Assembly: GCA_960531495.1 (NCBI GenBank)
Contig: OY482859.1
Span: 31,309,406 to 31,373,405, forward strand
Length of the DNA: 64,000 nt
Reading direction: 5' to 3'
DNA from: Zeus faber
Taxonomy: Eukaryota; Chordata; Actinopteri; Zeiformes; Zeidae
Below the pieces are notes generated by a model. That model worked only from the letters and a program-made list of their open reading frames with translations. It made no database searches and was not told the DNA's origin. The translations under genes were made by a program, and so were the position numbers. Shown here one piece after another: positions 47,834 to 60,077 of the stretch (position 1 is its first letter; every line of letters starts with the position of its first letter).

Positions 47834-48856
47834 ATGGCCAAGACCAAAGAGCTGTCAAAGGACACCAGAAACAAAATTGTAGACCTGCACCAGGCTGGGA
47901 AGACTGAATCTGCAATAGGTAAGCAGCTTGTTGTGAAGAAATCAACTGTGGGAGCAATTATTAGAAAATGGAAGACATACAAGGCCGCTGATAATCTCCC
48001 TCGATCTGGGGCTCCACGCAAGATCTCATCCTGTGGGGTCAAAATGATCACAAGAACGGTGAGCAAACATCTCAGAACCACACGGGGGGACCTAGTGAAT
48101 GACCTGCAGAGAGCTGGGACCGAAGTAACAAAGGCTACCAACAGTAACACACTACGCCGCCAGGGACTCAAATCCTGCAGTGCCAGATGTGTCCCCCTGC
48201 TTAAGCCAGTACATGTCCAGGCCCGTCTGAAGTTTGCTAGAGAGCATTTGGATGATCCAGAAGAGGATTGGGAGAATGTCATATGGTCAGATGAAACCAA
48301 AATAGAACTTTTTGGTAAAAACTCAACTTGTCGTGTTTGGAGGAGAAAGAAAGCTGAGTTGCATCCAAAGAACACCATACCTACTGTGAAGCATGGGGGT
48401 GGAAACATCATGCTTTGGGGCTGTTTTTCTGCAAAGGGACCAGGACGACTGATCCGTGTAAAGGAAAGAATGAATGGGGGCATGTATCGTGAGATTTTGA
48501 GTAAAAACCTCCTTCCATCAGCAAGGGCATTGAAGATGAAACGTGGCTGGGTCTTTCAGCATGACAATGATCCCAAACACACCTCCCGGGCAACGAAGGA
48601 GTGGCTTCGTAAGAAGCATTTCAAGGTCCTGGAGTGGCCTAGCCAGTCTCCAGATATCAACCCCATAGAAAATCTTTGGAGGGAGTTGAAAGTCCGTGTT
48701 GCCCAGCGACAGCCCCAAAACATCACTGCTCTAGAGGAGATCTGCATGGAGGAATGGGCCAAAATACCAGCAACAGTGTGTGAAAACCTTGTGAAGACTT
48801 ACAGAAAACGTTTGACCTCTGTCATTGCAAACAAAGGGTATATAACAAAGTATTGA
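47834..48856 (+). CDS. Tc1-like transposase, uninterrupted
   Basis: 340 codons from [20 protein letters not shown] to KGYITKY and TGA, the usual length for Tc1 transposases. The N-terminus has the paired-like HTH pair (residues about 1-110) including [10 protein letters not shown] and RSGAPRKIS. The catalytic DD34E is complete: [22 protein letters not shown] and [15 protein letters not shown]. The glycine-rich [13 protein letters not shown] box lies between them. The enzyme cuts and pastes the element at TA. I chose the ATG at 47834 because it gives the standard MAKTKE start; the open frame extends 13 codons upstream. No stop or frameshift is seen, so activity is possible, though the insertion upstream may affect expression. 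Confidence 0.95.
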   Translation: MAKTKELSKDTRNKIVDLHQAGKTESAIGKQLVVKKSTVGAIIRKWKTYKAADNLPRSGAPRKISSCGVKMITRTVSKHLRTTRGDLVNDLQRAGTEVTKATNSNTLRRQGLKSCSARCVPLLKPVHVQARLKFAREHLDDPEEDWENVIWSDETKIELFGKNSTCRVWRRKKAELHPKNTIPTVKHGGGNIMLWGCFSAKGPGRLIRVKERMNGGMYREILSKNLLPSARALKMKRGWVFQHDNDPKHTSRATKEWLRKKHFKVLEWPSQSPDINPIENLWRELKVRVAQRQPQNITALEEICMEEWAKIPATVCENLVKTYRKRLTSVIANKGYITKY

Positions 48857-49171
48857 GATGAACTTTTGTCATTGACCAAATAACATGACCTTGATGACCT
48901 TATTTTACACCATAATTTGCAAATAAATTCTATAAAAATCAGACAATGTGATTTTCTGGATTTTTTTTTTTTCTCATTTTGTCTCTCATAGTTGAGGTAT
49001 ACCTATTATGAAAATAACAGGCCTCTCTCATCTTTTTAAGTGGGAAAACTTGCACAATTGGTGGCTGACTAAATACTTTTTTGCCCCACTGTATATGCAG
49101 TGAAATGTCATGACACCCGGTGATTACGCACAAGCTCTATAAGCTTGAAAAATACTCAAATGTGTGAAATC

Positions 49172-49287
<116 letters not shown>

Positions 49288-49800
49288 CCAATCACACACG
49301 CACACCCCACCACACCTGCTTCGAGTGCACCCCAGCACCCTCCTGGTTGCTTTCCTCTCCTTTCCGCCTTCATTTACTGCTATAACTATGACAGGAAGAG
49401 GCCACGTGACCAGTTGTAGTTCCAGTTTTCCTGGACCTGATTAACTGTTTTTCAATCCATGTTGTCATTCAATGTTTATGTTTTTGAGTAAATGTTGTCT
49501 GTTTCTATATTTATTTGTCTCACCCGTGGTGATTCTCCCCCTCTTGGAGTAGTGATCAGTTGTTTATAGACCCAAACATGATAAATACTTCTTCAAAGAG
49601 GGGGGTTGAGTTATTGCAGCAGTTCTTGATGATTTAAGAATTAATAAAGAGTTGCATTGCAGGTTGAGAACTTAAACTCCACTTGCAGACTAACTCTGTC
49701 CTCATGCAATGGCATACAAATACTCTGTGTTGTATGCCCAGCATGCTGACAGCACAGGTAAAAAATAAAATAATAAAGGGTTCTTTTTTTTCAATAGCTT

Positions 49801-50329
49801 TTCCCCCTCGTGTGATGACTGTAGCAGGTTCTGAGGTAACGTTAAGCTTGTGAATTAGTGCTTTTCAACAATAAGTTCCGGCTGTGGCCTGTAGCACCTC
49901 ACGCCACGCCACTTGACTCAAGCCGTGCCCCATTTGGGTCGTTCCTGTAAAAGGTCCTTTGGTATTTTCTTTAACTTTGATGTAATATGTAACGCTATAT
50001 ACAAGTGTCAACACAATCTCATTATGTTACTGTAATCCCTGGGCCACAAGAAAAAGATTTTTGTTTAGAAATTGTAGTTATTATACTATTACTATTAGTT
50101 TGTTAATGAGTTTTATGTGAAACTTCCAATTGAACTTGGCACATCAAAGTTGTGAGCCTGTGTCCAGTTACTTATTTGACCGCGAGTGTAACTTTGTGTC
50201 CAATACTTATTTTAGAAGTAGGAAAAACACTGTTAACCAGAAATGCTATACATATTGTTAATAACAACAACAACAACAATATTAAAAAAATAATAATAAT
50301 TGTTGCTATTAATAATAATATTGATAATT
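49801..50329. other. No gene recognised
   Basis: AT-rich, with an AAC/AAT-rich low-complexity patch at 50262-50320. Confidence 0.45.
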
Positions 50330-50560
50330 TTCAGTATCTTTTATTCTTTTTTATAAGATTGGATTAGATTCAACTCAAAATTGCACAGAGTACAAGTACT
50401 GAGGCAACAAAATGCATTTCTCTGCATTTTATCCATCCTAGTAACTGATGTACCTAGGAGCAGTGGGCTGTGATATAGCGGCGCCAAGGAAGCAGTTAAG
50501 GGGTTAAGTGTCTTGCTAAAGGACACATCAGCACACTATCTCCTGCTACGTGACTGCCTT
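50330..50560 (-). repeat. Interspersed fish repeat fragment
   Basis: AATTGCACAGAGTACAAGTA CTGAGGC and GGGGTTAAGTGTCTTGCTAA resemble LINE/SINE tail sequence. The second phrase is shared with the SINEs at 5246 and 27174. Confidence 0.5.
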
Positions 50561-50569
50561 CAAGGTTAT

Positions 50570-51010
50570 CCTTCTATCAAGAGGCCTCGAAAGAACAACT
50601 GCAGACTTCCAAAGTGAGAGTTTGAAAAAGCCTGTGAGGGAACTGGCTGAAGCCCTAAACACAGACATGGCTTCCAGATTCCATAGAATGGAATTCCACA
50701 AGCTGCTTTAAGAGGCAATAGCACTGGATCCCAGATTTAAAAAAACAAAACTTTTACAGATAACCATGAAGCTGATGGTGCCGAGGTCCTCTAACTGGTG
50801 TGGTGGCAAAATCAGGGCGTGGCCTACCCAAGGCTGACACAAGTCATGATGACTAGGCTTTGCATTGTGGCCACATGTGTATGTCCCTTCCGAGAGTCAG
50901 TAAAACTGGGCAGATCATAACAGAGAGGTGCAATAGAATTTGCCCTTCAAAAGTGCACCAGCTGGCATTTGTAAATGCAAACCTGCCAAAGATTGCTATT
51001 TGCCATCTAG
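50570..51010 (+). pseudogene. hAT transposase C-terminal remnant
   Basis: A broken frame contains YPRLTQVMMTRLCIVATCVC, corresponding to the LARxxLCIPATSVPSERVFS region of hAT transposases. Sequence reading as QLAFVNANLPKIAIC (the final NANL block) follows near 50960. It holds many stops. Confidence 0.65.
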
Positions 51011-53213
51011 GCACTTCTTAGAAATACAGCTTATTAGTCATTGTTGTTCCTCTATTATTTCTTCAGTTGTTAATTATATTTGTACTTTTATATTTTCACA
51101 CTAATGTTTATAATGTTTGTATTTTTGTTTGTACTTCATATTTTCAGATATATATTTTCACTGTAAAATGCTACTGTTGTACTTATATAATAGCATATTT
51201 ATTTATTTTTAACCTAATAAAACAGAATTTAAATGGAAAGACAACTGTTGTTTATGTATATGAAAAAAATATTACCTACTTTACCAGGTAGTCCATAATT
51301 TCAGAGATACCATGTTCCCTTTTATTGCTTAATAGAATATGAATAAATCATCACCGATGATAGTGGATATATTTTTTAATTCACTTTGAACTGGGCCAAA
51401 TGAAGTTCTATACCATGGGATTTATACCGGGACCCTCAAGTGTACCGCACGTGCACATATATGCGTTTATATTATTATGAGGGGTCCAGCCCACAGGGCT
51501 AGATCTCATATTGTCATTGTTCCATTATTTTTCTCTGAATTTTACTGGCTAAAACTATCCGGAACAGAACAATTGCTGCTGCTACTAACATGGTTAACGT
51601 CTCGTTAGAACCAGGATGTCGCAAACATCTCATGGTTCAAATTGTATCCAAATCTATCCACTCTGTAGTGGTTAGAGATTACAAATGAGAGGTGTGTATG
51701 TGTTTCTGTACCTTCTTACCTGATCTGTGGATCTGTTCGATTTATATTTTATCCCTTTGTTCCCCTTTACTTGCCTGATTCATGAAAAAATACAAAAAAA
51801 CATTAGTCCACAAAAAGTTGTCGAGTCAAGTTCAATCAACTGTGCGAGTAAGTCTTGCATTCAAGATCCAGCTAGGCATAGGAAAAATAGAAGCTGTGAT
51901 ATGGTAATTACTAAGAAATACCACAACATCTTTCATATTACATGGAAACTTAACTTATTGAAACTGTAATCTAAGGAAAGACGTCACCACTAAAATCACA
52001 TAAATTTAACTGCTATCATAAATCTCTGTAAATACGCAAACCTACGTAAATACATCATAACTGACGTACATGAGACACAATGTCAACTGCCGTCACTAAG
52101 ACTGCACATGTACTTACACACAAGGTAAGTTATAACAATAAAAGTTTTGGTTTAAAGTAAAGAATAACGTTTTTTACATAAACGTCATGTATAAATACTT
52201 TCTACAGTTCTACAGTTTCTAAAGTTACACAAATTGTCACATTAGAACTTAAAATCAATGGTTGACGTGAAATGGGAATGCTTCATACATACTGTCACTG
52301 AAAGTTTGATTTGTGGAATTACATGGACGTAACTACATGATTTTTATAAGTTCAGTAAATGTTGATGCATTCCACAAAAAAATACAATAAAGGATACATG
52401 TAACACGCACCTAAAACGAATAAACTGGACCCCGTGCATTGGTGTCTGCGGCTATATTATTATTATTATTATTAATAAATAATAAAAGTAATAATAATAA
52501 TAACAAAAATATTCATAAGAAAAGCGCCCCTGTTCTTTGCAGAGATTCCAGAAATCAGTGTCAAATGGATTTTTTGGAGTCCGCAGTCCCCGAGCTACAC
52601 TGATCACGTGAAGTGAATTTTAATGTTATGCAAAAGCATTTCCACGCGCCAGACAACCGTTTACCTTGGGGGACGTTCCGAGATCGCAGCGTCAGCACAT
52701 GTAGTCTTCGCGAGTTGCAACCTGAACGAGAGAAAAACATATTTCTACATATTAAATATGTTGTTTAGTTGTCACGAGACGTATAAAAACTTTATTTGGT
52801 GCGTCGTAATGGTCGATGCCGTTTGAGCGATCAAAACTTTGTTTTAACTTTCGATCTACACTTAAGACTGATGAGACAGGCTAAAATATTCGCATTGGTA
52901 TTTCTACAACTCACGGTTCCAATGCGATCGGATAATCCCGTGATTAACAATTTGTAGCGATGTTAACTTTGACGTTGAAGTTCCAAGGCGTCTGTCGAGA
53001 ACTTCTGGCGGTTTCGGCTGAGGCTCTGATTTTCCCCCTGAAAGGTATCCCCTTCGTTTCGAGTGACACTCGTTTCAAATTGTTGAGCACTAGCGCAGCA
53101 GAGAAAGGAGAACTGCTGAAAAAGATCGGTGGAAGGGACACAATGTTGGGTCGTTCACGAACGATCTGTTTCTTTTGAACGGCTCTTTAGTAGGAACGAA
53201 TGAGTCTCGCTGG
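51011..53213. other. No gene recognised
   Basis: AT-rich to 52430, then an (ATT)n patch at 52458-52510. From 52560 the base composition is more balanced. A TCGTTCACGAACGA palindrome lies at 53152-53165, just outside the provirus. No coding exon is supported. Confidence 0.45.
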
Positions 53214-53217
53214 GTGA

Positions 53218-53859
53218 TGTCGTGTTCAACATTTCCAAATCCGAAATGATGATACGAAACTGGAACTTTCAGCTACGGATAGTTTATTGGACGGTTTGAG
53301 AATCTACCAAAAATATAAAAACTGTATACGTCGACGTAGTGAGTACTAAGCTGCGTGTCTTATCTAGCAGACATTTCACCCAAGAGTCCGCCAAACTTTT
53401 TTTTCCTCGTCCCTTCGTTACAAACGATACACCCCCCTTGGCGGGGCGGTCCCTCCTTTGCTATTTTCCATCCCCCGATTATCTAACCCTAACCCTAACC
53501 CTAACCCCGATTATCTAACCCTAACCCTAACCCTGATTATCTAACCCTAACCCTAACCCTGATTATCTAGTTTCAGATGTGGTTTCGCTGTGTGTACGCG
53601 CGAGATTAACCGTTTCAGTGCCGGTTCCGGACTGGTTGCGTAGTTACACCCAGTGTCTTTATACCTGTTTTAATTTTAACTCTGACTGATCAATGAAACT
53701 GTATTTCATAATTACCCACAATATTAATGATAGTAATGTACATAAATATAATGTATACTGTAGTATACACACATATAGTATTGCTATCGAGGATTAGTTC
53801 AATCTGCAATGTTATAGTTATAGTAGTATAGTTATATGTAGTATGTTATAGTTATAGCA

Positions 53860-53890
<31 letters not shown>

Positions 53891-53908
53891 CTTTTTTTTC
53901 CCCTCACA
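53218..53908 (-). repeat. 3' LTR of the provirus, longer than the 5' LTR
   Basis: Same ends (TGTGAGGGG... GAACACGACA) and the same TATA-like and AATAAA positions (53288-53283). It is about 98 bp longer, almost entirely because of the telomere-like minisatellite at 53477-53570. A purine-rich AAGGAGGGAATT on the minus strand (53920-53909) just before it is a plausible polypurine tract. Confidence 0.88.
53477..53570. repeat. Telomere-like minisatellite in the 3' LTR
   Basis: GATTATCT followed by AACCCT repeats occurs as units of 32, 26 and 26 bp, closing with GATTATCTAG. The 5' LTR has CCCCTGAGTATCACGTTTCA at the same place and no repeat. Confidence 0.95.
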
Positions 53909-53997
53909 ATTCCCTCCTTGGACACCGTCAGGTGTTCACAACAAAATATGTATAATAAAATGTATAATACAATGATAATACAATAATACAAGCATAC

Positions 53998-54362
53998 TGT
54001 ACCGCATACTGTGTCACTCTTCTGGGTTGTTCGGTGTTACGTATTGCTGCGCCACACTGTTGTATACTGTGCTGTATTATCCCACAAACACTACCTCACT
54101 TTTTTCAGATGCCTATCCCATATATACGTAAGCCTATTCCCTTTATCTATTCCATTTTATTTTATTTTATTTTATATATTTTTATTAGTATTCAACTTAC
54201 TGTATTACGTTTTAGGAATCAGTTAGTTGGTCTAGTAGAAAGACATTTTCCTAGGACATATTGTGTGTAATCACCGGGTGCGTTGCAGTACATTTCACTG
54301 CATATATGTATTAAGTATGTATATGTATGTGACGAATAAACCTCTTGAATCTTGAATCTTGA
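53998..54362 (+). mobile_element. Rex/CR1-like LINE 3' end, 5' truncated
   Basis: From CCGCATACTGTGTCACTCTT to CTTGAATCTTGAATCTTGAA it matches 58465-58896. It contains only the 3' UTR and sits in the provirus 3' region. Confidence 0.85.
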
Positions 54363-54363
54363 A

Positions 54364-55119
54364 ACAATTTTGCATAGCATGATGTGCACAGTGCATGGCT
54401 ACAGGAGTGATTGGCAGGGGAAACCCCATTTGTCTCAGCAGGAAAACCACCACCTGGACCATTTCCAATAAAAGAGCAAACTAGCGCAGAGTAATTTCTT
54501 AGGAGCAGTGTTTCCCTGGGTGTGATACTAGATCTCGCAGCTTTTTAGCTCTTAACCTCTTGCGAGGTGTGCTGACTTCGCTGTTGTGATCTTTCTCTCT
54601 TGATCCCTGGTCAACTAGATGCAGTCATCGTGGACGAGGATGTCGGGGTCCTGGTGCTGGGGAAGGGGGGTCCATACCTACAGCAACATAGGTGTCGCCA
54701 CCTTCCTCCTGTCTCAATGCCATGTACGCTTGTATTTCTGGTTTTCCCAACGCAGTCATGATGCATTTTTCACTTTAACATCGTCCAGCCACCAGTCACT
54801 CGTTAGTCTGGGGTTGGTGGACCACACATATTTCTCATTCCACTGGTACTGCTCCTACCCTGTGGAATCACACTTTATTATGGAACAGAAATCAACTTTG
54901 ATGCCAGGATTTGTCCTTCATAGGCCTGAATGACAGGAACTGTTTCTTTCATTCGGCCCCAGTCTGCGACCTTTGTCATAAACTGGTCATACAATAAATG
55001 GGGTCCCACTTGGTAAGAATATGTATACTGTGTAGGGTCCAGGACTTCTACTAGGGTAAACAAGAAAAATTATTTACACATGGTTAATTACAGAATGCTT
55101 GTGTCTTTCAGCTGGATCC
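54364..55119 (-). other. Degenerate 3' part of the provirus
   Basis: Position corresponds to env. The minus strand is full of stops. Only a 61-codon frame (54878-55063) is open and it has no feature that I can assign. Env identity is not shown by the sequence. Confidence 0.35.
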
Positions 55120-55964
55120 TCATTTCTGTGAAAGTTCTTGCGGGTGGGGTGGCAGGGGCGCAGTTGGAGAAGTGGTGCCAGAGAGCACCAGTTTTACCTT
55201 TGACCTTTACTGCATGTGAGGTGGCCAACACTACCTCCTAAGGTCCAGTCCACCTTGGCTCAGGCCACTTCCGTTTGTGGACCTTGATATGGATCCAGTC
55301 TCCGGGGCTGACCACCACAGGTGTGGGGCAGTCTGTGGCAGTGTATTTGACCTGTGAATACAAAACTCAAGATACTGTGGTTAGTGCTTTGACATATTCA
55401 GAAAAACCTCCCTGGAAATCATCAAAAGCGGGTGATTTAGCTGGTAGTTTGTGAGGACCTGGCATGGGGCGGCCTGTTAATATCTTGTGTGGGCTAATAT
55501 GTGTTTGAATATGGGGAGAGGCTCGCATGGACATTAATGCTAGGGGCAGGGCATCTACCCACGTTAGTTAAGTTGTTTTTGTGATGTTCTTTAGTGACAT
55601 ACTGAGTTGCTGTTTTGTCTCTACCAGCACCTTGGCCTTTTTTTTCTTTCAACGTCTGGTTTGCCCTTTCCACTAGACCCTGTGACTGGGGGTGATAGAC
55701 TGAACCATATCTATGGGAGATACCTAATGCCTGTTCTACCTGTCTGAGTTTGTCGCTAGTAAAATGAGATCCATTGTCCGAGCAGATAACTGTGGGGTAA
55801 CCCCACCGAAGAATGAGTTCTTTCCTTAACCATTTCTCTTTTGCAAGGGACTGCCTCTACCCATTTGGAGAATCGATCTACCATCACGAGTAGGTATCTG
55901 TACCCTTTCATTCTGTTGTCCCTGCCCTTTTCTGTGTAATCCATACATATTTCTCTGAAATATG
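55120..55964 (-). pseudogene. Integrase core and C-terminal region, broken
   Basis: On the other side of the LINE the frame resumes with the first catalytic block (DYTEKGRDN, then [17 protein letters not shown]). A frameshift near 55830 follows, then a block before the last catalytic Glu, with stops. Near 55270-55330 a GDWIHIKVHKRKW stretch marks the C-terminal DNA-binding domain of gammaretrovirus-like integrases. It is inactive because of the LINE, frameshifts and stops. Confidence 0.8.
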
Positions 55965-56501
55965 CATGGATACGTCCAGATACGTCCAGCCAAGGCCTTC
56001 TCCGTGTTCCGCGGCGACAGAACGGGAGAGTCGGGGAAATCCAAAGGTGGAGGCGTCTGCCTAATGCTAAACAACCGCTGGTGTAACGCCAACAACACCA
56101 AATTCCTCTCCCACTCCTGCTCGCCGAACCTGGAACAGCTGACCATACTATGCCGTCCATTTTATCTCCCCCGGGAATTCAGCACGGTCATCATTACAGC
56201 CGTTTATGTCCCACCGCAAGCAGACACCGACGCAGCTCTGTCGGTTCTGTACGATGTGCTGTGCGGATTTCAGAACAGACATCCCGACGCGGCTGTGGTG
56301 GTGACTGGGGACTTTAACAGGGCCAACCTTAAAAAAGTTCTGCCTAATTTCCACGAACACATCACGTGTGCCACCAGGGGAGACAGAACTTTGGACCTTG
56401 TTACACACCTTACAAGAACGGATACAAGACCGTCTCGCTCCCTGCTTTCGGGAAATAAGATCACGCCGCAATCTCGCTGGTCCCTGTTTACAGGCCTCTG
56501 A
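55965..56501 (+). pseudogene. LINE endonuclease
   Basis: The frame includes KGGGVCLMLNNRWC, LREFSTVIITAVYVPPQ, VVTGDFNRANLKKVLPNFHE (GDFN motif) and then RTLDLVTHL, where a frameshift occurs and the SDH block is lost from this frame. The N-terminal QETHL-type block is missing, so the element is 5' truncated. Confidence 0.85.
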
Positions 56502-56615
56502 TCGCGCGGGATCTGGTGATGACGAGGGAAGTGAAGCGGTGGACGAACCAATCAGAGGCTGCGCTTCAGGACGCTCTGACTGACGTAGACTGGGACATGT
56601 TCCAATCAAGTTCAA

Positions 56616-58433
56616 GTGACGTCAGCGAGTTGTAGGGTTGTAGTAAGTTTTGTGACTACGCTAGCGGATGATATCGTTCCCACGGTGAAAGTTCGGATAT
56701 TTCCAAACCAGAAACCATGGGTTGATAAATCCATCCGCTGCGCTCTGAATGCTCGCAAGGCCACTTACAATGACGGTCTTGTATCTGGTAACATGGACAA
56801 CTACAAAGCGGCGTCGTACAATCTGCGGAGGGCGGTGAGGGACGCCAAACGGACGTACAGGGAGACCGTGGAGCTACAGATGGAGCGGGGGGACACAAGA
56901 CGCTTGTGGGAGGGGCTGCGAACAATAACAAACTACAAGAGCAGCTCCTCCCCAGCCACAAGTGTGGACGCCTCCCTGGCCAACCAACTGAATTCCTTTT
57001 ATGCGCGGTTTGAGTCTGGCAGCAACACCGCTAGCTCGCCGGCTAATTGGAGTTACACCACTGGGGATGAGCACTCACTCTCAGTGTCCGTGCATGAGGT
57101 CAGGAGGGCTTTGATGCGTGTGAACACCAAGAAAGCTGCGGGCCCAGATGGCATATCTGGGCGAGTACTGAAGACCTGTGCTAACCAGCTAGCTCCGGTG
57201 TTCACTACAATATTCAACATCTCCCTGGCTGAATCAGTGGTCCTGTCCTGCTTCAAGAGGTCCACCATCTCCTGTCCCGAAGATCGCCTCTCCAACCTGC
57301 CTGAATGACTACCGCCCGGTGTCCCTCACCTCGGTGGTCATGAAGTGTTTCGAGAGGCTGATTAAGAATTACATCTGCGCCTCCCTTCCCCACACCTTGG
57401 ACCCGTTGCAGTTCGCGTACCGGCAAAACAGATCCACGGATGACGCGGTCTCCCAGGTACTGCACACCACGCTCACGCATCTGGATGGCCAGAAGGGGGC
57501 CTATGTGAGAATGCTGTTCATCGATTATAGTTCAGCTTTCAACACCATAGTCCCCACCAGACTGGCTGTCAAGCTGATGGAGCTCGGATTGAATGCGCCT
57601 CGATCCTGGACTTCCTCACAGCCCGCCCCCAGGTGGTCAAGGTGGGGAAGTACATGTCAAGCTCCCTCACCCTGAATACAGGATCCCCCCAGGACTGCGT
57701 CCTCAGCCCCCTACTGTACTCCCTGTACACACATAACTGTGTGGCCAGGTCCAGCTCCAACACCATCATCAAGTTTGCTGACGACACCGTGGTCGTGGGC
57801 CTGATCACTCTGGTGCCAGGACAACAGCCTACACCTGAACGTCAGCAAAACCAAGGAGCTGATTGTGGACTTTAGGCGTGGATCAGAATCGAGGACGCAC
57901 GCACCCTTGTGGATTAATGGGACTTCTGTCGACAGGGTGAGCAGCTTCAGATATCTGGGAGTCCACATCACAGAGGACTTAACAAGGACTGTACACACAG
58001 ACACTCTGGTGAGAAAGGCGAGGCAGCGTCTCTACCACCTCAGGCAGCTGAGGAAATTCCGGGTCTCGGTGAGGATCCTCAAGTCCTTCTACTCTGGAGC
58101 AGTGGAGAGCATCCTGACAGGCAACATCACTGCCTGGTTTCGGAACTGTACTGCCCAGGACAGGCGGGCCCTGCAGAGGGTGGTGCGTTCAGCTGAACGT
58201 ACCACTGGAACTACCCTCCCCCCTTGCAGGAGCTATACACCAGGAGGTGTAGTAGCAGAGCCCGCCGGATCATGAAGGATCCTCATCACCCCAACAACGG
58301 ACTGTTTCAGCTGCTGCAGTCAGGCAAGCACCTCCGCAGTCACACAGCGAGAACAGAGAGACTGAGACAGAGCTTTTTCCCGCAAGCCATAAGAACTGTC
58401 AATGCTGACCTCACCAGGGGTCCTAACACATAG
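56616..58433 (+). pseudogene. LINE reverse transcriptase, four or five frames
   Basis: Successive pieces: 56616-57308 (VRIFPNQKPWVDKSIRCALN linker, NTKKAAGPDGISGRVLKTC fingers), 57319-57675 ([56 protein letters not shown]), 57633-57875 ([11 protein letters not shown], the palm motif, preceded by [20 protein letters not shown]), and 57865-58275 ([33 protein letters not shown]). 58224-58433 holds the C-terminus (FFPQAIRTVNADL). All domains are present but separated by about four small frameshifts. Confidence 0.88.
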
Positions 58434-58896
58434 GCTCCACTACCTACTGTACTATTTGTAGCATACTGTACCGCATACTGTGTCACTGTTCAGGGTTGTT
58501 CGTGATGCCGTATTGCTGCGCCATACTGTTGTATACTGTGCTGTATTATCCCAAACACTACCCCACTCTATTCACATTCACATGCCACTTTAATTCACAT
58601 GCCACTTTAAATGCACATATCTGTATATACATAGGTATATTCCCTCTATCTATTCCATTTTATTTCATTTTATTCTTATTGTATTTTATTCTATATATTT
58701 TTATCAACTCAACTTACTGTATTACGTTTTAGGAGTCAGTTAGTCGGTCTATTAGAAAATAATTTTTTACTTTTATTTTTTTCCAAGGACATATTGTGTG
58801 CTATCACCGGGTGCGTTGCATTACATTTCACTGCATATATGTATGAAAGTATGTATATGTATGTGACAAATAAAAATCTTGAATCTTGAATCTTGA

Positions 58897-59350
58897 AGGG
58901 GTAGGGGGGCACTGGGAATGTTCCCAAAGGTCTTTGGTAGACTGTCTTCTTATTTAGCCTGTGGCAGACTACGCATTCTGCAATATGGTTGGACACCATT
59001 TCCTCCAGGTAGGGATGCAACCAGTCCTGTTTGAGCCTGTTGTTGGTACTTTTGGGTCCTTCATGAGTCTGTCCATGTGTGTCCTTCATGAGGTAGACCA
59101 GGAGTGTGGCTGGTGCTACTGGGCGCCCATTGTGGCTTCTCCATAGGCCGCTGGTGCATGTGGCTCCTTTCTTCTGCCACTGCGAGTGTTCGTACCCTTT
59201 CGCTTCTTTCTGCACTTCTTTCAGATGTTCCTCTGACAAATTGAGGGCGTTGTCTTCAGTTAATAGAATCATCATTGCTGCGCTTTCTTTTAGGTACCTT
59301 CCTGCTTCTTTTGCTGCTGTGTCGGCTGTGTGATGGCTTTGGTGAGGGCT
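58897..59350 (-). pseudogene. RNase H end and integrase zinc-binding domain
   Basis: The minus strand reads in one frame from about 59350: HTADTAAKEAG (end of RNase H), a linker, then the integrase N-terminal HHCC domain. There the His pair is in DTHGQTHEG and the Cys pair in CVVCHRLN. The LINE insertion at 58896 ends it. Integrase would insert the proviral DNA into the host genome. Everything between the gag-like region and this point (protease and reverse transcriptase) is gone. Confidence 0.75.
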
Positions 59351-59561
59351 GTACTCGGCAATGGATTTGGATCGGGCCTCCCATTATTAATACGGGTGCT
59401 TGTATTTCTGGCGGTGGTGGGGTGGCTATCTTCCGGTCGCTCAGCAAAGGGGGGGCTGTTGCTTCAGGTGTGTGCTCTGTCTTAGGGTTGTAGGGAGGGG
59501 GCGGGTTCCGGTGTGTTTCTTCATCGGCCAGCAGGGAGGGGTAGAGGGACGTGTTGTGTGG

Positions 59562-59909
59562 TTAGAGTGGGGTGTGACCTTGGGGAATGGGTTCGGGGAG
59601 GGGCAGTAACCTGTCTTCTTGTGGGGGGTCGGGTTCTTTCTGGGCTTCTACCACTGCCATGATTGCGGCATTTCTGATCCCACTGCGACGCTTGACAATC
59701 ACCTCTGCTCGAATCCATGCCGTCACCATGCGCTGAACCAGCGCCCATTGTGCACGCTGCTTGTTTAACTTGCGCTTTCCAGCCCCCATTAATCCAGGAT
59801 TGTTTTTTGCATCCACTTCCGCTTCAGCCAGCAGTCTTTTTTCTTCCTCTATCATCTTGGTGCGGTTTTCTGCTGTGCACCCACCTGTGGTACCTCTCTT
59901 CACACCCAC
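59562..59909 (-). pseudogene. Provirus gag remnant
   Basis: An open minus-strand stretch of about 115 codons is rich in Lys, Glu, Ala and Arg. It is followed by a Pro-rich part (QKEPDPPQED) and a further Pro-rich frame to about 59400. Position after the leader, composition and the proline-rich continuation fit a retroviral Gag matrix/linker region. The major homology region and zinc knuckle are not seen. The tandem repeats lie at its 5' edge. Assignment rests mainly on position. Confidence 0.5.
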
Positions 59910-59973
59910 ACGTGGTACCTCTCTTCACACCCACACGTGGTACCTCTCTTCACACACACACGTGGTACCTCTC

Positions 59974-60008
<35 letters not shown>
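59880..60008 (-). repeat. 25-bp tandem repeats and a CA run
   Basis: GTGGTACCTCTCTTCACACC recurs at 59887, 59912, 59937 and 59962 (period 25), followed by a (CA)n run and one more GTGGTACCTCTC at 60007. Confidence 0.9.
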
Positions 60009-60009
<1 letters not shown>

Positions 60010-60077
60010 GTACCTCTCGTTACGCACATTCTCACTCACACAGCCGGCAATACTATTTTATGCTTAGTCACGTGAAT

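Larger units (their letters stand above)
47060..49091 (+). mobile_element. Tc1-like transposon with intact transposase
   Basis: The ends CAGTGGGGCAAAAAAGTATT and AATACTTTTTTGCCCCACTG are exact inverted repeats and continue paired for about 95 bp. TA flanks both sides (47058-47059 and 49092-49093). A LINE tail (47250-47727) sits between the left repeat and the gene. Structural integrity is high, so this is one of the youngest insertions here. Confidence 0.95.
55965..58896 (+). mobile_element. Rex/CR1-like LINE, long, inserted in integrase
   Basis: Endonuclease 55965-56500, linker and RT 56616-58275, C-terminus to 58433, 3' UTR, and a heptamer tail TCTTGAATCTTGAATCTTGA. It splits the integrase of the provirus between its zinc-binding and core domains. 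ATACGTCCAG is present twice at its left edge (55970-55990). Confidence 0.88.

Noticed and set aside
47815-48483. 222-codon open frame on the minus strand
   Set aside because: It is the antisense shadow of the Tc1 transposase.
54619-54933. 104-codon plus-strand frame in the provirus
   Set aside because: Antisense to the degenerate proviral 3' region, with no motif; open by chance.
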